DNA from: CAZNFR01 sp964572225
GTDB lineage: Bacteria; Bacteroidota; Bacteroidia; Bacteroidales; GCA-2748055
NCBI GenBank assembly: GCA_964572225.1
Contig: CAZNFR010000023.1
Coordinates: forward strand, 1-47,304
DNA: 47,304 bases
Direction: 5' to 3'
Shown: positions 15,487 to 25,354 of the stretch, in pieces
Layout of the letters: each line of letters begins with the position of its first letter
How positions within the stretch are numbered: the stretch's first letter is position 1
Notes under the pieces: model-generated
The model's input: the letters and a program-made list of their open reading frames with translations, nothing else
Told to the model about the DNA's origin: nothing
Database searches by the model: none
Translations under genes and position numbers: made by a program

Positions 15487-16326
15487 ATGAGGGCTGAAGA
15501 AATCATACATCTGGCAGAAGAAAAGTGGAAAGATTCTGCAATACCCTATATCACAAAAATATTTACAAAGGATCCCCTTCCCTCTCACGATCATAACCAC
15601 CATCTTAGAGTATGGGATTATGCCAGGAATTTAATTTTCGAGACCGAAACAATAGGGGTGGAAATTCATCCTGGATTGCCCGAAAAACTTTTTCTTGCCT
15701 CCTTGTTTCATGATACGGGTCTTTCCCTTTCCTCTCAGGAGGATCATGGCAGCCGGAGCCGTGAGATCTTTGAGAATTATTTAGTGGCTGAAGGGAAGGA
15801 TCCCTCAGCTTTCCGGGATATTGCCGAAGCCATAGAACACCACGATGATAAAAGTTACCTTGAATCAGGAAGCCTTATAATCAACAACCAAATGCAACTT
15901 CTCCAAGCATTGAATATTTCTGATGATCTCGATGCTTTTGGAAATACCGGAATCTTCAGGTATTCTGAGATCTATCTCCTGAGAGGGATCCCTTTTGAAG
16001 ACCTGGGGCTAAAAATAATTGCCAATCTATCAGGCAGGTACCGGAATTTCATGATGAACTGTGCCCGCTACCCCACCCTAGTCAGAGAACATACCCTCAG
16101 ACACAGTACCATCGAAGGCTTTTTCAGGAATTATAATTTGCAGATCAGAAAAATAGAACAGGGGAAGGCAGATCCTCTGATAGGTCCCGTAGGAGTAATC
16201 AAGGAGATTTACAGGGAAGTTCTGGGAAACACACCAGATATGGTCACAGCCTGCGAAAATGTGCTCTCCCGAAATTGCGACCCCTATATCATCACCTTTT
16301 TTAATGATCTGAAACATGAGCTTTAA
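15487..16326 (+). CDS. HD-domain putative phosphohydrolase
   Basis: The 279-residue soluble protein carries HD-superfamily metal ligands: a His-rich entry HDHNHHLRVW near residue 35, the defining FHDTG His-Asp near residue 75, EHHDDKS near residue 118, and an Asp in SDDLDAFG near residue 148. HD proteins hydrolyse phosphate esters of nucleotides and related compounds. This one is not of the c-di-GMP HD-GYP type, and the substrate is unknown. It starts 1 base after the pyk stop and overlaps the M14 gene by 11 bases, so translation is probably coupled. Confidence 0.85.
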   Translation: MRAEEIIHLAEEKWKDSAIPYITKIFTKDPLPSHDHNHHLRVWDYARNLIFETETIGVEIHPGLPEKLFLASLFHDTGLSLSSQEDHGSRSREIFENYLVAEGKDPSAFRDIAEAIEHHDDKSYLESGSLIINNQMQLLQALNISDDLDAFGNTGIFRYSEIYLLRGIPFEDLGLKIIANLSGRYRNFMMNCARYPTLVREHTLRHSTIEGFFRNYNLQIRKIEQGKADPLIGPVGVIKEIYREVLGNTPDMVTACENVLSRNCDPYIITFFNDLKHEL

Positions 16327-18064
16327 TCGTAATAAAGTCCTGATTTACTTATACCTGTTCCCGGCCTTTCTACATTTCATTCCCGTCAGTAGCCAGCCTG
16401 TTCTGAAATATGATCAAAATCAAACCCCGGAATGGAAAGAAGTAATCGAAATGTACCAGGAACTTGATTCCCTTTTTCCGGAAGCAAAGCTCATTCAGGC
16501 CGGTCACACTGATTCAGGACACCCACTGCACCTCTTTATTATCGACACCAAAAAAGAATTTAAACCCCTACCAGGGCAAAATGTCCTGCTGATCAACAAC
16601 GGAATACACCCGGGTGAATCCTGTGGGATCGATGCCAGTCTGGATTTCGCATCGAACCTGCTCTTCAGTCAGAATAAATATAAACCCATTCTCGATGAAT
16701 TAACCATTTGTATCATACCCGTGCTGAATGTAGGGGGTTCCCTGAACCGGGGTCCATATAACCGTGCAAACCAGAATGGCCCATTAATGCAGGGATTCAG
16801 AGGGAACTCTCTGAATTTGGACCTGAACAGGGATTTTATCAAACTCGATACAAAAAATATCCAGTCTCTCATTTCCATTATACAGCAATGGGACCCGGAT
16901 ATCTTTATTGATACTCATACCTCAAATGGTGCCGATTACCCTTACATACTTACACTTATTACCACCCAGAAGAATAAACTGGAAGAACCGGTGTCTTCAT
17001 GGCTACATGAGAAAATGGTACCCCACCTTTTCGACGATATGAAAAAAAGAGGATTTGAACTTACCCCTTATATTCAGCCTTTTAAACAATTTCCTGAAGA
17101 CGGAATCATCGCTTTTTATGACCATCCGAGATATACCACCGGTTATGCTTCCCTTTTTGCTGTTCCGGGTTTTACTACAGAAGCACATATGTTTAAAACC
17201 TATGAACAAAGGGTGACCGGAACCCGGGAATTTATCACCTCGGCCGCGGAATACCTTGCAAAACACCCCGTAGAAATAAACCAGGCGAAAGAAATTGCCA
17301 GGAAGAGTATCGTCAACAAAAAGGAATTTGTCATTCACCGGGAACTGGATACCACAAAGTTTTCAACCTTCAGATTCAGGGGATATGAAAAAAAGGAAGT
17401 TATAAGTAAGGTTACCGGTCTGCCAACCTATTATTTCGATCATTCTTCCCCTTGGGAGAGAAGGATACCCTATTACGATACCTACAAGGAAAGCAAACGA
17501 ATAAAAGCCCCCCATTACTACATTATCCCACAGGGATGGACCCATGTTATCGACAGACTGAAATGGAATGGGGTAAATATGATGAAACTTGAAAAAGACA
17601 GTCTGTTTTTTGTAGAGTATTACAGGATCCAAAACTATGATACTTACCCTCAACCCTATAACGGTCATTACAAACACTATAACACGAAGGTGGAGTCGCA
17701 CAGAGATTCCATCCTTTTCCTGAAAGGGGATTACCTGGTACCGGTTAATCAGGAAGCAAATAATTATATTGTTGAAGTGCTTGAACCGGAAGCACACGAT
17801 TCCTTTTTTAACTGGAATTTTTTTGACAGCATACTTTCACGAAAAGAATATTTCTCAAGCTACGTGTTTGACACCCTCGCCATAAGATTATTGGAAGAAG
17901 ATCCCGGGCTCAGGAAGGAATTGAATGAAAAGAAAAGTAAAGAGCCCTTATTCGCTCAGAATCACCGACAACAATTTAGTTACATCTACGAAAATTCACC
18001 CTATTCAGAGAATTCCTATCTGAGATATCCGGTAATGCGTTATTTTCCGGGCGAAGAAAAATAG
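16316..18064 (+). CDS. Exported M14-family zinc carboxypeptidase
   Basis: The 582-residue protein has a signal peptide (about 1-27) and an M14 peptidase domain. Zinc ligands are visible as His98 and Glu101 in IHPGESCG and His201 in IDTHTSNG, with the NRDF substrate-carboxylate-binding Asn-Arg at 171-172. The C-terminal 300 residues, rich in aromatic residues, are probably a beta-sandwich extension. It would trim C-terminal residues from peptides in the periplasm or at the cell surface. It is the last gene of the pyk cluster and ends 2 bases from the convergent FAH gene. Confidence 0.9.
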   Translation: MSFNRNKVLIYLYLFPAFLHFIPVSSQPVLKYDQNQTPEWKEVIEMYQELDSLFPEAKLIQAGHTDSGHPLHLFIIDTKKEFKPLPGQNVLLINNGIHPGESCGIDASLDFASNLLFSQNKYKPILDELTICIIPVLNVGGSLNRGPYNRANQNGPLMQGFRGNSLNLDLNRDFIKLDTKNIQSLISIIQQWDPDIFIDTHTSNGADYPYILTLITTQKNKLEEPVSSWLHEKMVPHLFDDMKKRGFELTPYIQPFKQFPEDGIIAFYDHPRYTTGYASLFAVPGFTTEAHMFKTYEQRVTGTREFITSAAEYLAKHPVEINQAKEIARKSIVNKKEFVIHRELDTTKFSTFRFRGYEKKEVISKVTGLPTYYFDHSSPWERRIPYYDTYKESKRIKAPHYYIIPQGWTHVIDRLKWNGVNMMKLEKDSLFFVEYYRIQNYDTYPQPYNGHYKHYNTKVESHRDSILFLKGDYLVPVNQEANNYIVEVLEPEAHDSFFNWNFFDSILSRKEYFSSYVFDTLAIRLLEEDPGLRKELNEKKSKEPLFAQNHRQQFSYIYENSPYSENSYLRYPVMRYFPGEEK

Positions 18065-18066
18065 CA

Positions 18067-18678
18067 TTACTTTACCGGAAAGTCCAATAGTTTTTCCCCA
18101 TTAAGAAACCCTTCCAGTCTGTCCCCGATCCTTACCGGGCCCACCCCGGAAGGAGTACCGGTAAAGATCAAATCTCCGGTTTTCAGAGTGATAAAGGTTG
18201 AAACATAGGAAATTAGACTCTCAAAACCAAAAATCATTTGAGAGGAATTCCCCTTTTGACGGGATTCACCATTAATTTTAAGTTCCAGGTCAAGATTGCC
18301 CAAATCTGAAAACCTGCTAATGGGAATGAATTTGCTTACCGGCGCTGAGTAATCAAAAGCTTTGGCAATTTCCCATGGCAGACCGGATTTTTTGCATTCC
18401 GATTGAAGATCCCTTGCAGTAAAATCAATACCCAATCCTATTTCCGAAAAATACCGCCCTGCAAATTTTTCCGGTATCGATCTTCCCAACCTGCTAATTT
18501 TCAGAACAATTTCAATTTCATGATGGATCTCATTGGAAAAATCCGGATAGAAGAAGGGCCGATTCCGGATTACAAGGGCGGAATCAGGCTTCATAAAAAA
18601 TACCGGCTTTTCCGGGACTTCATTATTCAATTCCCTGGCATGAGCCACATAATTCCTGCCGATACAAATAATTTTCAT
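18067..18678 (-). CDS. Fumarylacetoacetate hydrolase (FAH) family protein
   Basis: The 203-residue single-domain protein has the FAH family start (IGRNYVAHARE) and a KPDSALV segment. The metal-ligand acidic cluster NEIHHEIEIVLKI lies near residue 50, and the GTPSGVGPV motif is near the C-terminus. Members hydrolyse or decarboxylate 2-oxo/acylpyruvate-type compounds; acylpyruvase or oxaloacetate-handling activity is plausible for the short form. It lies 14 bases downstream of the exonuclease gene on the same strand. Confidence 0.9.
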   Translation of the reverse strand: MKIICIGRNYVAHARELNNEVPEKPVFFMKPDSALVIRNRPFFYPDFSNEIHHEIEIVLKISRLGRSIPEKFAGRYFSEIGLGIDFTARDLQSECKKSGLPWEIAKAFDYSAPVSKFIPISRFSDLGNLDLELKINGESRQKGNSSQMIFGFESLISYVSTFITLKTGDLIFTGTPSGVGPVRIGDRLEGFLNGEKLLDFPVK

Positions 18679-18692
18679 AGTGCGAACAAAAC

Positions 18693-19460
18693 CTAAATAC
18701 TAAAATTTCTCAATTTGATATTAGTCAGTACTTTCTTAGTGAACAAGGGAAAATCACCATTCATCATCCAACCATAGTAACCAGGATCCTTCTCCAGAAC
18801 CTCTGCAACCGGCTTCCCTTTGTACTTTCCGAAATTAAAGACTTCCACCTGATCCTCATTGAATATAATCCTTCCGGCAAAGTCAACATTATTATTGTGA
18901 GAGGAAAAATCGGCCAGACTCGCCATGTCATTTTCGAGATCCGGGTATCTTTCCAACTGCGCCTGTAAAATTTCATAGGTAGCCCGGGTGTCTGCCTCTG
19001 CACTGTGAGCATCATCCAATTGCCTGTTACAGTAGAATTGATAAGCAGCAGAAAGGGTTCTTTGTTCCTTCTTCATAAAAATAACCTGAACATCAATAAA
19101 TTTCCTCTTCATCAGGTCGATTTCCACATCAGCACGCAGAAACTCCTCTGCCAGTAAAGGAATATCAAATTTATTTGAATTGTAACCCGCAAGATCACAC
19201 CCCTCGAATTCCCTGGCAAGATTCTTGGCAAGACTGGCAAAAGTAGGGGAGTTTTTTACATCCTCGTCACGTATGCCATGGATCTCGGTTGATTTGGGAG
19301 GAATGGGAACTGTAGGATTAATCCGGTAGGTTTGGGTTTTCTCCTTTCCCTGAAGGTCGATCTTCAAATAAGAGATTTCAATTATCCTGTCGCTTGCCAC
19401 ATTTATCCCGGTCGATTCGATATCAAAGAAAATTATGGGATTTTTGAGATTCAGCTTCAT
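18693..19460 (-). CDS. DnaQ-like 3'-5' exonuclease with ExoX-type C-terminal module
   Basis: The 255-residue protein begins with a DEDD exonuclease domain: FFDIESTG supplies the first Asp and Glu, a GYNSNKFDIPLL segment the second Asp, and DAHSAEADT the His/Asp of the DEDDh type. After residue 200 it carries a small module with FNFGKYKGKPV, like that at the end of exodeoxyribonuclease X. It may proofread or process DNA ends. It lies 81 bases downstream of dnaN on the same strand, which fits a replication or repair role. Confidence 0.88.
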   Translation of the reverse strand: MKLNLKNPIIFFDIESTGINVASDRIIEISYLKIDLQGKEKTQTYRINPTVPIPPKSTEIHGIRDEDVKNSPTFASLAKNLAREFEGCDLAGYNSNKFDIPLLAEEFLRADVEIDLMKRKFIDVQVIFMKKEQRTLSAAYQFYCNRQLDDAHSAEADTRATYEILQAQLERYPDLENDMASLADFSSHNNNVDFAGRIIFNEDQVEVFNFGKYKGKPVAEVLEKDPGYYGWMMNGDFPLFTKKVLTNIKLRNFSI

Positions 19461-19541
19461 AACGTAAAAATGAGTTTCCCGCCCCCACCCCGGACCGGTT
19501 ATTAGTAATTTCTATTTTTCTGATTTTCAGAATAATTCAAA

Positions 19542-20672
19542 TCAGGTATTTATCATCATCGGCATTAACAACATGAGAAGATCCTCCTCTTCAGAATCGG
19601 ATTCTGCCGGGAGTATCAAGCCTGCCCTGGAAGGATCGGATAATTCGAATACCACATCCTGTGAGGAGATGTTGGAAAGGATTTCGAGCAAAAAGGTTGA
19701 TTTAAACCCTATTTCCATATCGTCCCCCTCATACTGGCAATTCAATCTTTCATATGCTGAAATGGAAAAGTCTATGTCCTGGGCTGAAACCGTGATCTGA
19801 TTTCCTTTCAATTGCAGTTTGACCAGATTGCTTGCCTGATTACTGAAAACAGAGACCCGCTTGAGTGTATTATAAAGCTCAACCCGGTCGATGATCAGCT
19901 TATTCGGGTTTTCTTTGGGAATCACTGAGTTGTAACTGGGATAGTTGCCCTCAACTAAACGGCAAACCAGATTATAACGGGTAAGCTTAAAAGCAGCATT
20001 TTTTCCATCAAATTCAACCGAAACAGGATTCTCCTCCTTTGGAAGTATATTCTTCAGCAAAGATGCGGGTTTTTTAGGAAGTATAAAGGAAGAAGCGCCT
20101 TCGGTCTTAACATCCATGCGCTTGCAACGGACCAGTTTGTGGGCATCAGATGCAACAAAAGTTACATCAGAATCGGAAATCTCGACGAAAATACCATTCA
20201 TAACCGGCCTTAACTCATCATCGGCAGTGGCAAAAATGGATTTTGAAATACCCGAATAGAGTACATCTGCATCCATATCAAACTTAAAAGCTTCATTTTC
20301 CTTTATTTTGGCAATTTGCGGAAATTCTTCCCCGTTTTGACCCATAACGGTGAATTGCCCATTCTCAGAATTGATAACTACATTATAATTAGTTGTATTT
20401 ATCTCAAAACTAAGAGGTAACTCGGGAAATTCCTTTAAGGTGTCGGTGAGTATCCTTGCGGGAATGGCAATGATACCATTATCGGTAGAATTTTGCAATT
20501 CCATTTTTGTTATCAGCGTGGTTTCAAGATCCGAAGCAGTGATTTCCAGGATTCCATCCTGCAGTCTGAACAAAAAATTGTCGAGAATGGGAAGGGTATT
20601 CTTTGAACTTATCACCCGGCTTACAGACTGAAGGTGACTTAATAGATCTGTACTTGAAACGACAAATTTCAT
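19542..20672 (-). CDS. dnaN: DNA polymerase III beta subunit (sliding clamp)
   Basis: The 376-residue protein is full length. It opens with MKFVVSSTDLL, and its three topologically similar clamp domains include the LPILDNFLF and GEFPQ-type stretches in domain 1 and the LMLLMPMMI C-terminus, the usual beta-clamp end. The ring dimer tethers polymerases to DNA. The stretch between dnaN and the upstream gldFG operon holds an intrinsic terminator, so dnaN has its own promoter. No dnaA neighbour is in view. Confidence 0.96.
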   Translation of the reverse strand: MKFVVSSTDLLSHLQSVSRVISSKNTLPILDNFLFRLQDGILEITASDLETTLITKMELQNSTDNGIIAIPARILTDTLKEFPELPLSFEINTTNYNVVINSENGQFTVMGQNGEEFPQIAKIKENEAFKFDMDADVLYSGISKSIFATADDELRPVMNGIFVEISDSDVTFVASDAHKLVRCKRMDVKTEGASSFILPKKPASLLKNILPKEENPVSVEFDGKNAAFKLTRYNLVCRLVEGNYPSYNSVIPKENPNKLIIDRVELYNTLKRVSVFSNQASNLVKLQLKGNQITVSAQDIDFSISAYERLNCQYEGDDMEIGFKSTFLLEILSNISSQDVVFELSDPSRAGLILPAESDSEEEDLLMLLMPMMINT

Positions 20673-20764
20673 AGCAGTGATTTTAAATTATAGTTTTGGT
20701 TTTCAGTAATATACTAAAATAAGGCATTTGATTGAAAACTCGTCGAAAGAAACATCAATTATAC

Positions 20765-20787
20765 AAAAAAAAGTTCAGAAGCTGAAC
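20765..20787 (-). terminator. Intrinsic terminator of the surE-gldFG operon
   Basis: On the minus strand GTTCAG and CTGAAC form a 6-bp stem with a 3-base loop at 20773-20787, followed at once by eight T residues. It lies 12 bases past the end of the DUF4340-like gene and separates that operon from dnaN. Confidence 0.8.
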
Positions 20788-20798
20788 CCGACATTCAT

Positions 20799-21716
20799 TT
20801 ATTCATCAACAAAATCGGTGTACTTTGCGAACCATAGATCCACCTCGCTAAAATTGATCTTAAAGTATCCTGAGTGGTTATAAACCAGGTATCCTTCAAA
20901 AATATTTCTGACAGAATGAATATCCTCGCCCCTGAAAAAACGGAAATTATGAAGGCCTGATTCGCCTTCCTGGACAATTACGGTGTACCAGGGTGTTTCC
21001 AATTTCATTTTTTCGAGTAGTTCTGAATTCTTCACCCGGGATACCGTATACAGATCGGTGAAAAAGGAAAAGTACATAACCAGTTTCTCATAGCTGTCAG
21101 GATTTACCCTTATTTCCTTGTCATTGTGAAGGAAAATGAGGCTGTCCCCCGTCTGTTCAATCCGAAATGCATCCTCCGGATCCTCGGGTATGACCTCGAT
21201 TGAGACAATATCCCGGGCATCAAATGTTAGTAGCTTTCGGGCCTCCCAGTATTCGGGATCATCGTTAAAAACCTTATAAAGTCCGGGACCTTCATTATTC
21301 CCAAGCCCCAGGTAATAATTCTTCCCTTCTTCCGATGAAGCGATCCGGATCCCCCTTTCTGCGGGATATACCCGGAATTTTTTATTTCGTTTACCCGTCG
21401 ACAGGATAACCGTTCTTCCGCTATCCCTGGGTAATGAACTTCTGCTGATTCCTGTAACTTCCGTATTTTCAATCGCATAGAAAACATTCCCGACAGCAAT
21501 CTCATCCGCTGTTTCACCGGTTGGAAGCAACCAGGTTCCCCTGTCCCTCCTCAGCTCCGTTGTATCCTCACCATAAATGGCAATGAATTCAATATCAGAC
21601 ATTTTCCGGTACTTGTATATTTGTTCAGGGTCTGAAAAAATAGCCTTCCCAAAGAAAATATACAGAACCGAAAGGATCAGAAGGACAATCAGGAAAATCA
21701 GCAATTTTCTTCTCAT
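20799..21716 (-). CDS. DUF4340-like membrane-anchored protein
   Basis: From the ATG at 21716 the product has 305 residues: a basic start (MRRKLLIF), one membrane helix (about 4-22), then a long extracytoplasmic beta-rich region. The organisation resembles DUF4340 proteins that accompany GldG-type ABC systems. The start codon overlaps the gldG stop as ATGA, a sign of translational coupling; this favours 21716 over an upstream in-frame start at 21815, which would overlap gldG by about 100 bases. It probably works with GldF/GldG at the envelope. The function is unknown. Confidence 0.82.
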   Translation of the reverse strand: MRRKLLIFLIVLLILSVLYIFFGKAIFSDPEQIYKYRKMSDIEFIAIYGEDTTELRRDRGTWLLPTGETADEIAVGNVFYAIENTEVTGISRSSLPRDSGRTVILSTGKRNKKFRVYPAERGIRIASSEEGKNYYLGLGNNEGPGLYKVFNDDPEYWEARKLLTFDARDIVSIEVIPEDPEDAFRIEQTGDSLIFLHNDKEIRVNPDSYEKLVMYFSFFTDLYTVSRVKNSELLEKMKLETPWYTVIVQEGESGLHNFRFFRGEDIHSVRNIFEGYLVYNHSGYFKINFSEVDLWFAKYTDFVDE

Positions 21717-23437
21717 CTGTCTGCTCTTTGAAATTTTCGCTTCCGGAATTGTGAGAAAATAACGCCTGAAAGGACCACGATTAAAACCGGCAGGACCGTA
21801 TTTAAGAGGGTCCATTTTAACCGTTCATTTTTATTTCTGAGTTTCGCACGATCCAGGAGTCTTAACTTAAACTCTTTGGCCCTCAACCGAATCAGAGACT
21901 GGTCGCCGGTCATATAGTTAACCACATTCATAATGAACTCCTTGTTGCCAAAGGTTTGCCGGGTATTCCGATCATAACCCAATACACCTGGGACCCATTG
22001 CCCTCCCTGCATGCTCACCGGATTCCTTATCATGTCGGCATCACCCGTAACCATGATTATTCCGTTTCCCCGGGTTTTTCTATCCTGCTCAGTTATTCCC
22101 CTGACGCCCGAAGGGATACCGTAATTCTTATAAAAAGACTCAAATTCTCCTTCGACCAAAATGGCAATGGGAAGTCTTCCATCGTTGAAGGTATTTCTTT
22201 CCGGAGCCTCAATCATTTCTCTCAGGCTGATATAAACCGGATTGCTTACGATGGAGGAGGAATCTGAGGTACTTAACAATACGGTTTTTTCTTTGCCACC
22301 TGAAGCCGTTGTGTCAAGAGCCGAGACATAATCGGATTTAATGTAGTTAAGTCCGCGGGTAAGAAAATGATCCCCGGATCCAGAAAGCAATGGCGAATAC
22401 CACCAGGGTATAATCCTGGTTCTGGGATTCTGATCATTAATTGATGTCTGAATCCTCTTAAAATTGCACTGCAGGTCCTTTACAATATTATACTCTACTC
22501 TTACTCCGTACTTAAACAGCAGATCATAGATGCCAGGGTCATTGAAATAGGTGAAAGTCTGACCGTTAACAAGGCTGTCTTCATTGGCCTCCACCGGCTC
22601 CAGAAAAAACAGAATCCGTCCACCCTGCATAAGATACTGATCAAGTACAAACTTATCCTGCTCTGAATACTTCTGTTCCGGAGATGCGATAATTATGGCC
22701 TCATAATCTTTTATGGAATTGAAATCCCCGTTTATTTGCCCACGGTCAACCTGAAAGAAAAGGCTCAATTCAGCAGAGATATCATAGGTCTCGTAAAAGT
22801 CCAGTTCCCCCTGCCCCTCCACAAAGGCAATTTTTCTCAGCGATTCATCCGTCAGACTACTTATGGCTTTGATAAATTCATATTCGATGGATTGAATGGA
22901 ATTTTCCAGGTTTTTCTGATAAGGAAGGGCCGGATTATTCTTTAAGAGATTAACCGGAAACTCAGCTTCTTTGTAAGTTATTAGTGCTCCCGGAAATATT
23001 ATTTTTGTCTGGGTGCCACCCTTGCTGTCCCTCAATTGAACATCGGTAACATTTAGGCCCTTTCCTGAAAGTTCACGCATTTTTTCATTCAATTCCTCTT
23101 CGTTATCCTCCTCATACACATTGATGAATTCATAGATAAGATTGGGTCCTGCATAGGCTTTAAACTCCTGCAGGCTTTCGCGGATGCTTTCCCTGAAACG
23201 GATAAGGTCTGCAGGAAGATCGCCGTCAAGATAAACCCTCACGAAAACAATGTCGTTTAAATTTCTCAATACCTCCCGGCTTTCAACGGAAAGACTGTAT
23301 CTTTTTTCTGCGGTAAGATCAAGCCTGAAAAAAGCGAGTCCGGAAAGACGGTTAACAAGTATAATTAATAGAATTGCAGCCAGAAGGTAACTGAGCTGGG
23401 AGAATTTTTTACCGGTTTTGAGCTTTTTATCTACCAT
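21713..23437 (-). CDS. gldG: Gliding-motility-type ABC system protein GldG
   Basis: The 574-residue protein has an N-terminal membrane helix (about 15-32), a large extracytoplasmic part of the GldG/ABC-type_uncharacterised family, with the LTAEKRYSLS start, and a final membrane helix near residues 545-563. GldG works with GldF and GldA as an ABC system linked to gliding in Flavobacterium. It is also common in non-gliding Bacteroidota, where its role is unclear. It overlaps gldF by 7 bases. No gldA ATPase gene lies in the window. Confidence 0.9.
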   Translation of the reverse strand: MVDKKLKTGKKFSQLSYLLAAILLIILVNRLSGLAFFRLDLTAEKRYSLSVESREVLRNLNDIVFVRVYLDGDLPADLIRFRESIRESLQEFKAYAGPNLIYEFINVYEEDNEEELNEKMRELSGKGLNVTDVQLRDSKGGTQTKIIFPGALITYKEAEFPVNLLKNNPALPYQKNLENSIQSIEYEFIKAISSLTDESLRKIAFVEGQGELDFYETYDISAELSLFFQVDRGQINGDFNSIKDYEAIIIASPEQKYSEQDKFVLDQYLMQGGRILFFLEPVEANEDSLVNGQTFTYFNDPGIYDLLFKYGVRVEYNIVKDLQCNFKRIQTSINDQNPRTRIIPWWYSPLLSGSGDHFLTRGLNYIKSDYVSALDTTASGGKEKTVLLSTSDSSSIVSNPVYISLREMIEAPERNTFNDGRLPIAILVEGEFESFYKNYGIPSGVRGITEQDRKTRGNGIIMVTGDADMIRNPVSMQGGQWVPGVLGYDRNTRQTFGNKEFIMNVVNYMTGDQSLIRLRAKEFKLRLLDRAKLRNKNERLKWTLLNTVLPVLIVVLSGVIFSQFRKRKFQRADR

Positions 23438-24162
23438 TTCCTGCTTAAAATTACGAACCGGGTTAAATATAGGAACAAAAAGATCACACTGAAGAAATAG
23501 ATCAGATCCCTGCTGTCAACCACTCCTCTTGAAACAGATACATAATGATAGTCGATGCCGGTTTTTCTTATCAGGTTGACAATATTCCCGTTGCCTGCAA
23601 CATAAGAAAGAAACTCAAATCCAAGGTACAGGAAAAAGCAAAGTACCACCGCGACTATAAAAGCTACAACAGGATTCTGACTCAGACTGGAGCTGAAGAT
23701 ACCGGTAGAGGTATAAATTCCGCCAAGGAAGATTAGTCCAAGGTAAGAACCCAAGGCAGCTCCGGAATCCAAATTGCCCCTTGGATTTCCAAGCATCCAG
23801 ACTGAGTAGAAATAAATAAGGGTCGGCAATAAGGAAACAAAAACCAGGAACCAGGAAGCAAAAAACTTAGCCAAAGCAATCTGCCATTCTGTTATAGGCC
23901 TGGTGTACAATACCTCAAGGGTCCCAGCCCTTTTTTCCTCTGCGAACATCCTCATGGTGATGGCCGGAACGAGAAAAAGAAATACCCAGGGTGCCAGGTC
24001 AAATAGGGCCGAAAGGCTGGCATAACCGGTATCCATTACATTGTACCCTCCCCTGAAAACCCACATGAAAGTACTGTTCAGGAGGAGAAAAACTATGATT
24101 ACCAGACTTCCGGTTACCGAACTGAAAAAACCCTTTAATTCCTTAATAAACAATGCTTTCAT
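23431..24162 (-). CDS. gldF: ABC permease GldF
   Basis: The 243-residue, six-helix membrane protein is the ABC-2 type permease normally paired with GldG. It begins MKALFIKELKGFFSS and carries the EEKRAGTLEVLYTRPI segment typical of ABC-2 permeases. The length matches GldF. Its ATPase (GldA) must be encoded elsewhere. It follows the SpoIID-like gene by 11 bases and overlaps gldG. Confidence 0.9.
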   Translation of the reverse strand: MKALFIKELKGFFSSVTGSLVIIVFLLLNSTFMWVFRGGYNVMDTGYASLSALFDLAPWVFLFLVPAITMRMFAEEKRAGTLEVLYTRPITEWQIALAKFFASWFLVFVSLLPTLIYFYSVWMLGNPRGNLDSGAALGSYLGLIFLGGIYTSTGIFSSSLSQNPVVAFIVAVVLCFFLYLGFEFLSYVAGNGNIVNLIRKTGIDYHYVSVSRGVVDSRDLIYFFSVIFLFLYLTRFVILSRKW

Positions 24163-24173
24163 AATTCCTTTTC

Positions 24174-25337
24174 TTACCTGAACTCTTCCGGAACAACCGA
24201 GAGTGGAAGGTCATTGAGATTTTTAATCATGATCTCGAAAAAATAGAAACGTATAATATCTTCGTAAGAGTATCCCTGTTCAGCCATTTCCATGGCTCCT
24301 TCCTGACTGAGACCTACCCCATGACCATAACCTTTTCCGTCAATCCTTATACTATCGGCAGTCATGGTCATGGTAAAAAAGGAGGACTTAAAACCGAAAT
24401 CACTTCTGACTCTGGGTATGCTGAGGGTATCCCCGTTTATGGGATAACGGATCATCCTGTGCTTCTGACGGATCAACAAGGACAGGCTGTCATCGGTTTC
24501 AGTATCAATACCCATGGCATTAAGGTATCCAATCCAGACTTGCTTTCCCAGGGTTTCCTGCCAGCGATAATTTCTTTTATCGACCGAAAAAGGATCAATG
24601 ATGGGAAGAAGATAAGGATGCTCACCGGGCCAAAACTCGTCCCCCTTTTGCGTTTCCCCTCCACTATTGGAATGATATGCTGCCTGAATAAGTTCGGAGT
24701 AAGGTGTGGTTACTACCATTTTATGAGTGGCAAGAACTGCTTTCATTATATCCCGATTACTTTCGCTGATCCCTTTGAATGCCTGACAGCCGGTATCGTC
24801 ACAAAGATTGAATCCCTGATTCTCATACATTTTCCAGTTCTTTACGGCATAGGTCCGGCAAAGTACTGCCTGTGCCTTGTAAAACTCAGGATGCGCGACA
24901 GGTCCTGCTTCAGTTTCAACCACACCAGCCAGATAGCTGTCGAAATCGGTTTCATTGATTAGCTGCAAAGAATTCTGATGAATGCCCACTTTCAGGTCTC
25001 CGTTATAATTCCTGGGAGGAACACCCGGAATTACAAGTTTGATCCTGAATTTTCCCCTCAGGGTTTTATCCTGGAAAAAAAGCTCCTTAAACTCCCCAAC
25101 CACCTTTATTCCTGAATTAATGCGGATCAAATCTGAAACCTTACTCAGGTAAATAAGGTCCCCTTCTTTTAATTCACTGACTAATTCACCCTCTGAGATG
25201 ATCTCGTACGAACCCTGAATGCAATGAATGGTAATGGCAGTGGCAATGTAGTCATTAAATAGCCCCACCCTGATATCCTGAGTAAATGCAGGGAAAAGAA
25301 TAAAAACAATGCTATATGTGGCAATAAGTCTTTTCAT
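24174..25337 (-). CDS. Exported SpoIID/LytB-domain protein
   Basis: The 387-residue protein has a signal peptide (about 1-19) and a SpoIID domain. The domain contains a YLAGVVETEAGP segment with a probable catalytic Glu, AVLCRTYAVKN, YHSNSGGET and the C-terminal GYGHGVGLSQEGA signature. SpoIID proteins are lytic transglycosylases acting on peptidoglycan lacking stem peptides. Outside sporulating Firmicutes the domain occurs in cell-wall remodelling proteins. It is placed 17 bases after lpxB and 11 before gldF, within an envelope operon. Confidence 0.9.
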   Translation of the reverse strand: MKRLIATYSIVFILFPAFTQDIRVGLFNDYIATAITIHCIQGSYEIISEGELVSELKEGDLIYLSKVSDLIRINSGIKVVGEFKELFFQDKTLRGKFRIKLVIPGVPPRNYNGDLKVGIHQNSLQLINETDFDSYLAGVVETEAGPVAHPEFYKAQAVLCRTYAVKNWKMYENQGFNLCDDTGCQAFKGISESNRDIMKAVLATHKMVVTTPYSELIQAAYHSNSGGETQKGDEFWPGEHPYLLPIIDPFSVDKRNYRWQETLGKQVWIGYLNAMGIDTETDDSLSLLIRQKHRMIRYPINGDTLSIPRVRSDFGFKSSFFTMTMTADSIRIDGKGYGHGVGLSQEGAMEMAEQGYSYEDIIRFYFFEIMIKNLNDLPLSVVPEEFR

Positions 25338-25354
25338 TCGATCTGGTCATCCAT